Positions 16,335 to 23,891 of a DNA stretch of 33,670 nucleotides are shown here, piece after piece. Each line of letters begins with the position of its first letter. Positions within the stretch are counted from its first letter, which is position 1. Origin of the DNA: Clostridiales bacterium (GTDB lineage: Bacteria; Bacillota; Clostridia; Lachnospirales; Lachnospiraceae); the NCBI GenBank assembly GCA_012520815.1, contig JAAYNM010000027.1:1-33670 (forward strand). Reading direction: 5' to 3'. The translations under genes were made by a program, and so were the position numbers. Under the pieces are notes generated by a model. That model had not been told where the DNA came from and ran no database searches. It was given only the letters and a program-made list of their open reading frames with translations.

Positions 16335-18971
16335 TTACATCACTTCTTTAATTATTGGTGGTACTTCTACATTTTTCCTATCAATTTCAATATGATAACT
16401 ATTCTTCAACAGCCTTACAGCATCTAAAAACTTATTTTCATCATTGGCATATATTTTAAATATACTATCATTTATCGAAACAACATCGCCTATCTTTTTG
16501 TTTATAATAATACCCACAAGAGGATCAATAATACTATCTTTTGTTTCTCTTCCACCGCCCAATATTTGAACAGCTCTTCCTATTGATTCTGTGTCTATGC
16601 TAGATATATATCCCTGGCAATCTGCAAATATCTCCTCGCAAATACTTGTTTTGTATAATTCCTGTATATTTTCTATTATAGAAACATCTCCACCTTGAGC
16701 ACATACAAAGTCCTTAAATTTTTCAATTGCCTTACCCGATGTGATAGTTTCTTCTAACAAGCATCTTGCTGTATTTCTATCTGATTCAAGACCTGAATCA
16801 ATTATCATGCACGTTCCCAACTCAAAAACCACTTCCATAATATCATGGCTTCCATTTCCTTTTAATGCCTCAATAGCTTCAGCTACTTCCAACGAATTGC
16901 CTATGTGTGTTCCCAATGGTTGATTCATATCAGTAATTACGGCAGACATTGTCTTCCCAGCTTTTTCACCTATATTTATCATAGTTTTTGCAAGTTCTTT
17001 AGCCGATTCTTCATTTTTCATAAATGCACCATTGCCACATTTAACATCTAGTACAATGGCATCTGCACCAGATGCGAGCTTCTTACTCATAATGCTGCTT
17101 GCAATTAGTGGAATACAGTCTACAGTGGCTGTCACATCACGTAGTGCATAAATTTTTTTATCCGCTGGAGCTAAATTAGCTGTCTGCCCAGCAATAGCCA
17201 TTCCAAAGTTATTCACATTATTTACAAACTGCTCCCTTGTCATATCCGTAGTAAATCCATTAATGCTTTCCAATTTATCTATGGTACCACCCGTATGTCC
17301 CAATCCTCTTCCAGACATTTTAGCAACTGGAACACCAAGAGCTGCCACCATTGGAGATAGAATCAAGGAAACTTTATCACCAACGCCACCAGTACTATGT
17401 TTATCTACTTTTATCCCATTTATATCACTTAGGTTCAAAACATCACCACTATCGCGCATTATCTCAGTTAGTGCAAAAGTCTCAACTTCATCCATGCCAT
17501 TAATGCAAATAGCCATAAGTAATGCCGACATTTGATAATCAGGAACATCTCCGTTCGTATATCCTAAAACCATATGCTCAATTTCTTCTCTGCTAAGTTT
17601 ATTACCACGTTTCTTTTTTGTTATAATATCATAAACATTCATGTGATTTTGACTATTTATGTTATTATCAATCTTCACTGTACGAGATATTGATTCATTT
17701 GCATTGGAGCTTTTTACAAAACACTTATCCAACATACTCTCTGAAATTTTACTTATAAATGACTTTCCATATTTCAACGGCTTTACATTAAGAATCTCGC
17801 TTATTGTTTGCCCAATATCTGCAAATGAGGATAATGTTCCAAGATTAATTCCTTGCTTCATTTGTTTTGAATATACAAGTACAGGAACATATTCACGTGT
17901 ATGATCTGTTCCCGTAAATGTCGGGTCGCATCCATGATCTGCATTTATAAATAAAATATCCTCCTCATTCATAGCTTCAATAATATTATTTAATCTAGAG
18001 TCGAAATCTTCAAGACCTCTTCCATATCCCTCTACGTCTCTTCTGTGTCCCCATTTTGAATCAAAGTCAACAAGATTGGTGAATATTAATCCTGCTTTTA
18101 CATTTTTCATATATTCCAATGTTTTATCAATACCATCTTTGTTGTCCACCGTATGAACAGCACTAGTTATTCCACTTCCAGCAAAAATATCCTCTATCTT
18201 TCCAACTGCAGCCACCTCGAGTCCACTATCAGATATATTTTTTAAAAGATTATCACTATCAGGTTCAAGTGAAAAATCTCGTCTATTTGAAGTACGTTTA
18301 TATATACCCTCTTTTCCTGTAAAAGGTCTAGCAATAACTCTGGCCACTGCATGTTCACCCACAAGGATTTTTCTTGCAACTGAGCACATTTCATACAATT
18401 TCTCTACAGAGTAAACGTCCTCGTGACATGCAATCTGAAAAACACTGTCAGCCGAAGTATATATAATTGGCTTCCCTGTTTTAATATGTTCATCGCCCAG
18501 TTCATCAATTATAGCTGTTCCAGATGCTGTGCAATTCCCTAATATTCCATCCACCCCAGTCTCTTTTATAAATCTATCAACAATCTCCTCTGGAAAACCG
18601 TTTGGATATGTTGGAAACGGTTTTTTACTAACAACACCTATCATTTCCCAATGGCCTATAGTAGTATCTTTACCATATGATACTGCAGCTGCCTTACCGT
18701 AAACACCTACAGGCGTTGACGTCTTTTTAATACATAGACTATCGAAATGTGTGGCATCTTTATCTAAAACATCGTTGTTTGAAATATCAATATTTACACC
18801 TTCTATATCCCCTAGTCCAAGACTCTTTAAGCAAGGTACATCAAGACCTCTTTGTTCATAAATATGCTGTAATGTTGCTGCTCCTACATCTCCATAATCT
18901 TTTGCATCAGGAAGCTCTCCGATGCCAACGCTATCTAGAATAATCCAAATTACACGATTCATTTTTTTCAT
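16335..18971 (-). CDS. phosphopentomutase-pyrimidine nucleoside phosphorylase fusion
   Basis: One uninterrupted frame of 878 residues joins two complete enzymes. Residues 1 to about 410 are phosphopentomutase (DeoB): LDSVGIGELPDA with a metal Asp, the phospho-Thr site KDTTIGHWEM, NLVDFDSKWGHRRD, and INADHGCDPTFTGTDHTREY. Residues 444-878 are a pyrimidine-nucleoside phosphorylase (Pdp/DeoA): phosphate loop DKHSTGGVGDK, SGRGLGHTGGTIDKLES, and ASGADAIVLDVKCGNGAFMK. A polar linker of about 33 residues (Ser, Asn and Lys rich) joins them. The internal Met444 has no ribosome binding site, so a true fusion is likely. Pdp releases (deoxy)ribose 1-phosphate, which DeoB turns into the 5-phosphate, so the halves perform consecutive steps of nucleoside salvage. 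AGAGG 8 nt before ATG 18971 supports the start. Confidence 0.92.
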   Translation of the reverse strand: MKKMNRVIWIILDSVGIGELPDAKDYGDVGAATLQHIYEQRGLDVPCLKSLGLGDIEGVNIDISNNDVLDKDATHFDSLCIKKTSTPVGVYGKAAAVSYGKDTTIGHWEMIGVVSKKPFPTYPNGFPEEIVDRFIKETGVDGILGNCTASGTAIIDELGDEHIKTGKPIIYTSADSVFQIACHEDVYSVEKLYEMCSVARKILVGEHAVARVIARPFTGKEGIYKRTSNRRDFSLEPDSDNLLKNISDSGLEVAAVGKIEDIFAGSGITSAVHTVDNKDGIDKTLEYMKNVKAGLIFTNLVDFDSKWGHRRDVEGYGRGLEDFDSRLNNIIEAMNEEDILFINADHGCDPTFTGTDHTREYVPVLVYSKQMKQGINLGTLSSFADIGQTISEILNVKPLKYGKSFISKISESMLDKCFVKSSNANESISRTVKIDNNINSQNHMNVYDIITKKKRGNKLSREEIEHMVLGYTNGDVPDYQMSALLMAICINGMDEVETFALTEIMRDSGDVLNLSDINGIKVDKHSTGGVGDKVSLILSPMVAALGVPVAKMSGRGLGHTGGTIDKLESINGFTTDMTREQFVNNVNNFGMAIAGQTANLAPADKKIYALRDVTATVDCIPLIASSIMSKKLASGADAIVLDVKCGNGAFMKNEESAKELAKTMINIGEKAGKTMSAVITDMNQPLGTHIGNSLEVAEAIEALKGNGSHDIMEVVFELGTCMIIDSGLESDRNTARCLLEETITSGKAIEKFKDFVCAQGGDVSIIENIQELYKTSICEEIFADCQGYISSIDTESIGRAVQILGGGRETKDSIIDPLVGIIINKKIGDVVSINDSIFKIYANDENKFLDAVRLLKNSYHIEIDRKNVEVPPIIKEVM

Positions 18972-19116
18972 ACAAACTACCTCTCTGTTTACATTTTTAA
19001 TTCACTAACATAATTCAATCTATAAATATATTACTACATTTATTTTAAATATACCATTAAATTCAGGTTAATTATTCCGTTAAAATTCAGCAATTCATTA
19101 CAACTTTCTTACTAAT
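18972..19116. other. upstream region of deoB-pdp
   Basis: About 145 A+T-rich bases between the aroF terminator and the fusion gene. The only clear signal is the ribosome binding site AGAGG near 18980. I found no convincing -35/-10 pair and no ORF. Confidence 0.4.
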
Positions 19117-19161
19117 ATAAAAAATCCCAGAATCCAGAACTTTTATCTGGCTTTTGGGATT
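19117..19161 (-). terminator. terminator of xerD-aroF transcript
   Basis: On the minus strand AATCCCA (19161-19155) pairs with TGGGATT (19129-19123), with an inner CCAG/CTGG pairing, followed by a T-run (TTTTTTATA). About 60 nt after the DAHP synthase stop. Confidence 0.75.
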
Positions 19162-19220
19162 CTATTTTACTTATTTTTATTAATTATAAAAAATCAAAAT
19201 TTCCTATGCAAGTATTTGTA

Positions 19221-20249
19221 CTATACCAACTCTGCAACTTCTAGCAATAATCTCTCTGAATCTTCCCAGCCAAGACAAGGATCTGTAATTGATTTTCCAT
19301 AAATATGCTCACCAATCTTTTGACATCCGCCTTCAATGTAACTCTCTATCATTAAGCCCTTTACAAGATTTTTTATCTCTGGAGAGTTATTCCTACTATG
19401 AAGAACATCTTTTGTAATACGAATCTGTTCCATAAACTGTTTATTGGAATTAGAATGGTTTGCATCCACAATACATGCTGGATTTACAAGATTTCTTTCT
19501 TCGTATAATCTATGTAGTAAAATTAAATCTTCATAATGATAATTTGCTATACATTGCTCTTGCTTATTGACAGAACCTCTTAATATAGTATGTGTGAGTG
19601 GATTTCCTTCTGTTTTAACTTCATGTCCACGATATAAGAATGTATGTCCACTCTGAGCCGCAATAACACTATTCATCATAACTGAAAGGTTGCCACTTGT
19701 TGGATTCTTCATGCCACATGGAATATCCATACCACTAGCTGTTAATCTATGCTGTTGATCTTCAACCGAACGTGCACCAACTGCAACATATGAAAGAATA
19801 TCTTCAAAATATCTGAAGTTTTCTGGATAAAGCATCTCATCTGCCGCTGTAAGACCAGTTTCTTTCATTGCTTTAATATGCATTTCTCTTATAGCCAAAA
19901 GTCCAGCTAACATATCTGGCTTTTTTTCTGGATCTGGTTGATGAAGCATACCTTTATAGCCCTGTCCATTTGTACGAGGCTTATTGGTATATATTCTAGG
20001 TATTATAATAACCTTGTCCTTAATCTTTTCTTGTACTTTTGCTAATCTAGAAACGTAATCAAGAACTGCATCTTCATTATCAGCAGAACAAGGTCCAATA
20101 ACCATTAAAAATTTATCGCTCTTTCCTGTGAAAACGTCAGCTATCTCGCTATCTCTTTGTTTTTTTAGTTCTACAAGACCCTTTTCAAGAGGATATTGCT
20201 CTTTAATCTCCGCTGGTGTTGGTAATTTTTTTATAAATTCAAAACTCAT
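19221..20249 (-). CDS. aroF: 3-deoxy-7-phosphoheptulonate (DAHP) synthase, class I
   Basis: This enzyme catalyses the first step of the shikimate pathway: phosphoenolpyruvate plus erythrose 4-phosphate gives DAHP. The 342 residues match the AroF/G/H (I-alpha) subgroup. Motifs visible are VIGPCSADNEDAV (metal Cys), RIYTNKPRTNGQGYKG (substrate Arg/Lys), GARSVEDQQHR, CGMKNPTSG (PEP-binding Lys), LRGSVN, and VDANHSNSNK (metal His). The N-terminal extension carries the usual regulatory segment (LPTPAEIKEQYPL), so feedback inhibition by an aromatic amino acid is expected, but which one is not evident. It follows the 198-residue membrane protein by 14 nt and is the last gene of the xerD transcript. 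The specific AroF/G/H name is nominal. Confidence 0.93.
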   Translation of the reverse strand: MSFEFIKKLPTPAEIKEQYPLEKGLVELKKQRDSEIADVFTGKSDKFLMVIGPCSADNEDAVLDYVSRLAKVQEKIKDKVIIIPRIYTNKPRTNGQGYKGMLHQPDPEKKPDMLAGLLAIREMHIKAMKETGLTAADEMLYPENFRYFEDILSYVAVGARSVEDQQHRLTASGMDIPCGMKNPTSGNLSVMMNSVIAAQSGHTFLYRGHEVKTEGNPLTHTILRGSVNKQEQCIANYHYEDLILLHRLYEERNLVNPACIVDANHSNSNKQFMEQIRITKDVLHSRNNSPEIKNLVKGLMIESYIEGGCQKIGEHIYGKSITDPCLGWEDSERLLLEVAELV

Positions 20250-20263
20250 CTTTTTCGCCCTTT

Positions 20264-20860
20264 CTAGCTATTTCGTTCACCAAAGGTAAACAAAAGTACC
20301 AATCCTAGTATCATTAGTACAATGCCTTTTATATAATATTTTTTCTCTTGCTGAAAGTCAACTATTTCTATCATATATTCATTTGAAACCAACTTATCTA
20401 CTTCCTCATCACTTTGCAGTTTGAGGATATTTTTTAATTTATCATACGGTTCTTCATATTCTTTTATATCAACTATCTTACCTGTTAAATGATATGAAGC
20501 AGAATCATTTCCTTTTGTAATCACCTCAAAATCCTTAAGGTTCTTTTCTGAAACATATATGGGTATATATTGTACCTGTTCATTCTTATTTTTATTATAA
20601 TTATCAATCGGAATATAATATATACGAGATAAATCATTAACATTTTTATAGTATACTGCATTAGACCCGCCAAGTACTGTATATAACTCGCCCTCTACAT
20701 ATTCATTTTTTGAAATATTCTCTAAAGTAATTCTAGAAACATTTGTTATGTAATTAAGTTTATCATCATTAATTCTACCGATAACAATAAAATAAATTCC
20801 AATAGCAACTAAGATAATCGCAAGTATAGTCTTTTTGTGTCCGAAAATAAATCTTCCCAT
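20264..20860 (-). CDS. two-helix membrane protein of unknown function
   Basis: The 198-residue product has one helix at each end (about 11-28 and 178-193) and a soluble domain of about 145 residues between them, ending with a short charged tail. With a basic N-terminus (MGRFIFGHKK) the soluble domain is predicted to be outside the cell. It has many Tyr, Asn and Lys but no Cys and no catalytic motif that I recognise. It sits 15 nt after xerD and 14 nt before aroF, so it is made from the same message. This link is probably positional rather than functional. Confidence 0.75.
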   Translation of the reverse strand: MGRFIFGHKKTILAIILVAIGIYFIVIGRINDDKLNYITNVSRITLENISKNEYVEGELYTVLGGSNAVYYKNVNDLSRIYYIPIDNYNKNKNEQVQYIPIYVSEKNLKDFEVITKGNDSASYHLTGKIVDIKEYEEPYDKLKNILKLQSDEEVDKLVSNEYMIEIVDFQQEKKYYIKGIVLMILGLVLLFTFGERNS

Positions 20861-20875
20861 AAATGTAATCCTCCA

Positions 20876-21757
20876 TTATCCTCTTGGATGTGCTTTATCA
20901 TAAACCTGTCTAAGTCTTTTACTTGATAATTCTGCATAAATCTGCGTGGATGATATATCAGCATGTCCCATCATCTCTTGAACCGCTCTTATATCAGCAC
21001 CATTTTCAATCAAATGTGCACCAAAAGAATGTCTAAATGTATGTGGAGTAATATCATCACTAATACCACAAGAGGCTGCATATTCCTTAAGTATTTTCCA
21101 AAAGCCTTGTCTACTTAGCTTTCTTCCAAAGAAATTAACAAAAAGCCATGGTATTTCATCATGAATAAGTGCAGGTCTTGCCGTGGTCATGTACTTCACT
21201 AATATTTGCTTTGCCTTGTGACCAAAAGGAACAACCCTATCCCTCTTGGGATTCCTACATATTATATAACACATTTGAATATTAATATCTGAAGTTGTCA
21301 AATCTACTAATTCACTGACCCTTATACCTGTAGCATATAAAAGTTCTAACATAGCCCTATCTCTTACTTCTTTCGGGGTATTTCCAGAAGGAGCCTTTAA
21401 TAACTTGTCTATAGTAGAAGAAGATGCAATCTCCGGATTCTTCTTATCTATTTTAGGGGTTGTTATCATCTCCGTTGGTTCTGTGGTTATCTCTCCCCTA
21501 TTTAATAAATAGTGAAAAAATGTCTTCATTGAAGATATATTACGAGAAATAGTTGCTGATGATTTACCTTCCTTTTCTAAAAACAACACATAGGAATTAA
21601 TATTTGTGGCAGTAACTTTATCAAGAGACTGCGTCCCATGACTGACTAAATAATCCACCATCTTATTCAAATCACGTCTATAAGATAAAATGGTATTCTG
21701 CGAAATCTTTTTAGTTTCTAAGAGGAAAACCAAAAAATCCTCAATCTTTTGCTTCAT
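20876..21757 (-). CDS. xerD: site-specific tyrosine recombinase XerD
   Basis: This recombinase resolves chromosome dimers at dif together with XerC. The 293 residues carry a SAM-like N-terminal core-binding domain (1-100) and a complete catalytic domain: Arg146 (ATGIRVSEL), a beta-hairpin Lys near 171, His239 and Arg242 (HTFRHSF), His265 (MMGHADI) and nucleophile Tyr274 (TQIYAEL). It ends in the typical HPRG tail. Its neighbours (nudF-like Nudix gene, deoB) match the nudF-spoIIM-xerD(ripX)-drm order known in B. subtilis, so this is a housekeeping Xer and not a phage integrase. Own promoter at 21795-21823; start supported by GGAG before ATG. Confidence 0.93.
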   Translation of the reverse strand: MKQKIEDFLVFLLETKKISQNTILSYRRDLNKMVDYLVSHGTQSLDKVTATNINSYVLFLEKEGKSSATISRNISSMKTFFHYLLNRGEITTEPTEMITTPKIDKKNPEIASSSTIDKLLKAPSGNTPKEVRDRAMLELLYATGIRVSELVDLTTSDINIQMCYIICRNPKRDRVVPFGHKAKQILVKYMTTARPALIHDEIPWLFVNFFGRKLSRQGFWKILKEYAASCGISDDITPHTFRHSFGAHLIENGADIRAVQEMMGHADISSTQIYAELSSKRLRQVYDKAHPRG

Positions 21758-21794
21758 AACTTCTTCTCCATTCTACGGACTCAATATACGAATT

Positions 21795-21823
21795 ATTATA
21801 TACAAAGGTTTACAGAAATGCAA
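21795..21823 (-). promoter_or_regulatory. promoter of xerD transcript
   Basis: On the minus strand TTGCAT (21823-21818), a 17-nt spacer and a perfect TATAAT (21800-21795). It serves xerD, the membrane protein gene and aroF. Confidence 0.7.
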
Positions 21824-21869
21824 TATAATTTTTTAACATTTATTTAACATTTGAGACAAATATTTGATT

Positions 21870-22013
21870 TTATAAGAACCTCTGCATCCAATTTACAATT
21901 TCTAAATTTACATAACTTTCCAAGAAACTGATTGTTACCACACTGATAACAGCAATAAAAGCAAGTACACATAAACTTATCGTTATAGAAAAACTTTTAT
22001 AAAAAAATCCCAT
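21870..22013 (-). CDS. 47-residue membrane ORF, possible SpoIIM C-terminal relic
   Basis: A frame from ATG 22013-22011 to TAA at 21872-21870 encodes 47 residues: a short basic N-terminus (MGFFYKS), one long helix, then FLESYVNLEIVNWMQRFL. That end resembles the close of SpoIIM, whose last helix typically runs into an (I/F)E(A/S)Y(I/V)(N/S)P segment. SpoIIM genes often lie between nudF and xerD in spore-forming Firmicutes, which is this position. There is no clear ribosome binding site, an in-frame stop lies 9 nt upstream, and the Nudix terminator lies just before it. So it is either a decayed remnant or a small membrane protein. The rest of 21758-22139 holds the xerD promoter and the Nudix terminator. 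Confidence 0.4.
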   Translation of the reverse strand: MGFFYKSFSITISLCVLAFIAVISVVTISFLESYVNLEIVNWMQRFL

Positions 22014-22052
22014 AGATATTTTTTACTTAAAGGTACCTTTCCTTTACTATTT

Positions 22053-22110
22053 AAATAAAAAATACGCATACATTCACCAACTGTTTTGTCCTTTGAATAT
22101 ATGCGTATTT
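22053..22110 (-). terminator. terminator of the Nudix hydrolase gene
   Basis: On the minus strand AAATACGCATATATTCA (22110-22094) pairs with TGAATGTATGCGTATTT (22076-22060), with one G-T wobble, a 17-nt loop and a following T-rich tract. A long, strong stem about 30 nt after the stop. Confidence 0.85.
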
Positions 22111-22139
22111 CTTTTCAATTATACCTAGCGGGGTTGTTT

Positions 22140-22679
22140 CTATCTATTTACATACTTATTATAGTATGCCAATATGGCGCATACGGTCTTTGAATCTTGA
22201 ATCTTTTGTTCATACACCATTGAAACTAAATCTTCAATATCATATTCAAACACATCAATGAATTCTCCCTCGTCTAAGTGTTGCTTTGACCTTTTTAAAT
22301 TTTTAGCCACATATATATCTATTCCTTCATTACAAAATGCCACGGTAGTCTTTATACTTAACAAAAGTTCCAAATCATCCGATTTATATCCTGTTTCTTC
22401 CTCTAATTCTCTTGCAGCACACTCTATAGTTGGTTCATCTATTGTATCCTTACCACCTGCTGGTAATTCCAGGGTGAATCTATCTAAAATATTTCTATAT
22501 TGACGAACCATTATTATTTTCCCCTCATCAGTTACAGCTACAACTGCCGCCGCACCCTTATGAAGTATGGTATCGTAATCTTTTACTAATCCATTTTCAT
22601 CCACAACCTTATCTTTATATAAATCAATTACCGCTCCTTTATATACAAGTTCTCTGCTTAATCGTTCTAATTTTTCCAT
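22140..22679 (-). CDS. nudF: Nudix hydrolase, ADP-ribose pyrophosphatase type
   Basis: Hydrolyses ADP-ribose (or a similar nucleoside diphosphate sugar) to AMP and ribose 5-phosphate. The start is ATG 22679 (179 residues), with GGAG 5 nt upstream; a longer frame to 22754 has no such signal. The Nudix box is complete: GGKDTIDEPTIECAARELEEETG with the catalytic REXXEE Glu residues, about residues 77-99. The preceding VRQYRNILDRFTLELPAG segment is typical of the NudF/YqkG branch. It is the first gene of its neighbourhood and has the same position as nudF near xerD in B. subtilis. Substrate assignment is by family only. Confidence 0.88.
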   Translation of the reverse strand: MEKLERLSRELVYKGAVIDLYKDKVVDENGLVKDYDTILHKGAAAVVAVTDEGKIIMVRQYRNILDRFTLELPAGGKDTIDEPTIECAARELEEETGYKSDDLELLLSIKTTVAFCNEGIDIYVAKNLKRSKQHLDEGEFIDVFEYDIEDLVSMVYEQKIQDSKTVCAILAYYNKYVNR

Positions 22680-22824
22680 ATCTGCTCCTTTAAATATTTT
22701 AATATATAAACGTTTGTTAAGCACAATATACTTTATAAAAATATTTTGTTCCAAACAAAAAAATTTGTTCTTTATATCTATTTGTATATCTGCTTTTTCT
22801 TTTTATATCTTATTGGCAGAGCAT

Positions 22825-23625
22825 TTATTTCTTAAAACCCTCAGATACATCATAGCAAGCATCACAAGCCTTTATAATACTATTTCTAAAGCCACCCTCC
22901 TCAAGCGCAGCTACGCCTGCAATAGTTGTTCCGCCTGGAGAACATACCATATCTTTTAATTCTCCTGGGTGTTTTCCTGTTTCAAGAACCATCTTAGCAG
23001 CACCTAAAACTGTCTGAGCCACCATTTCATAAGCAGCCTCTCTTGGCATTCCATGTTTAACTACACCATCTGCCATAGCTTCTATAAACATATATACATA
23101 CGCTGGTGAGCTTCCACTTGCACAAGTAACCGCGCTCATAAGTCGCTCTTCCATAATTCTATATTTACCAAAAGATTTAAAAATTGATGCTATTATCTCT
23201 TTTTCTTCATATGTAAAAATCGTAGCATCATAGCACACGCCTGTCATCCCCTCACCTAAAAGTGCTGGAGTATTTGGCATTGCTCTAACAATCCTAGAAT
23301 CATATCCCAATGAATCTCTAAGTGTATCTATGCTAATACCTGGCGCAATAGATATAACAACATGATCCTTTGTAATTACATTTTCAATGTTTTTTATTAT
23401 CTGTGAATAAAATTGTGGCTTAATTGCAAGAACAATAAATTTCACACTATTAGCTAACTCCGCATTGGTCTCTAAATGGGACACACCTGTTTTACTAGTA
23501 ACTACTTCCATTCTTTCTGAACTTGCATCTGTAAAGATTAAATCCTCTTTACTAAATATCTTTAATGCACCACTTAACATTGCAAAACCCATATTACCCA
23601 TACCAATAAAACCAATTTTTGCCAT
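22825..23625 (-). CDS. proC: pyrroline-5-carboxylate reductase
   Basis: Last enzyme of proline synthesis: reduces pyrroline-5-carboxylate to proline with NAD(P)H. The start is ATG 23625 (266 residues) with AAGG 8 nt upstream; a GTG at 23640 overlaps this signal. The protein begins with the Rossmann motif GFIGMGNMG. IRAMPNTPALLGEGMTG lies in the middle. The C-terminal P5C-binding block contains TCASGSSPAYVYMFIEA and DMVCSPGGTTIAGVAALEEGG. No other proline genes are nearby. A modest promoter is at 23709-23737, and the 70 nt to the Nudix gene hold no terminator. Confidence 0.95.
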   Translation of the reverse strand: MAKIGFIGMGNMGFAMLSGALKIFSKEDLIFTDASSERMEVVTSKTGVSHLETNAELANSVKFIVLAIKPQFYSQIIKNIENVITKDHVVISIAPGISIDTLRDSLGYDSRIVRAMPNTPALLGEGMTGVCYDATIFTYEEKEIIASIFKSFGKYRIMEERLMSAVTCASGSSPAYVYMFIEAMADGVVKHGMPREAAYEMVAQTVLGAAKMVLETGKHPGELKDMVCSPGGTTIAGVAALEEGGFRNSIIKACDACYDVSEGFKK

Positions 23626-23708
23626 AAATTGCACCTTCACTTTCCTTTTCTTAATATATATCTAATTCTAAATTTTATTCACTTAAGGCAATTCTTTAAA
23701 CTAATTAG

Positions 23709-23737
23709 ATATTAACTTAATTTCAGCATAATTTCAA
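23709..23737 (-). promoter_or_regulatory. possible promoter of proC
   Basis: On the minus strand TTGAAA (23737-23732), a 17-nt spacer and TAATAT (23714-23709). The -10 is weak. The rest of the 266-bp gap 23626-23891 is A+T-rich, holds the aminotransferase terminator, and shows no ORF. Confidence 0.4.
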
Positions 23738-23837
23738 ATTAATTATTAATTTATTTTTTAACTCTATCTATTTACTAAGTGTAATTCGAAACTTAATTCT
23801 TATCCACATTTTATTACTGTCCATATTTGAACCCACA

Positions 23838-23875
23838 ATATAAATAATGAGAAACCCAGCATAGGTTTCTCATTA
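23838..23875 (-). terminator. terminator of the aminotransferase gene
   Basis: On the minus strand TAATGAGAAACC (23875-23864) pairs perfectly with GGTTTCTCATTA (23856-23845) around a 7-nt loop, followed by TTTATATT. It lies about 17 nt after the stop codon. Confidence 0.88.
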
Positions 23876-23891
23876 CTATAACGTAGTAATA

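Noticed and set aside
17600-17760. DeoB and Pdp as two overlapping genes rather than a fusion
   Set aside because: No stop codon separates them, and the internal ATG at 17642 has no Shine-Dalgarno sequence, so one continuous protein fits better. Kept as the refutation test in the findings.
23800-23808. Perfect DnaA box (TTATCCACA) upstream of proC
   Set aside because: A single isolated 9-mer with no cluster of further boxes and no dnaA/dnaN gene nearby; chance is sufficient. Not an origin.
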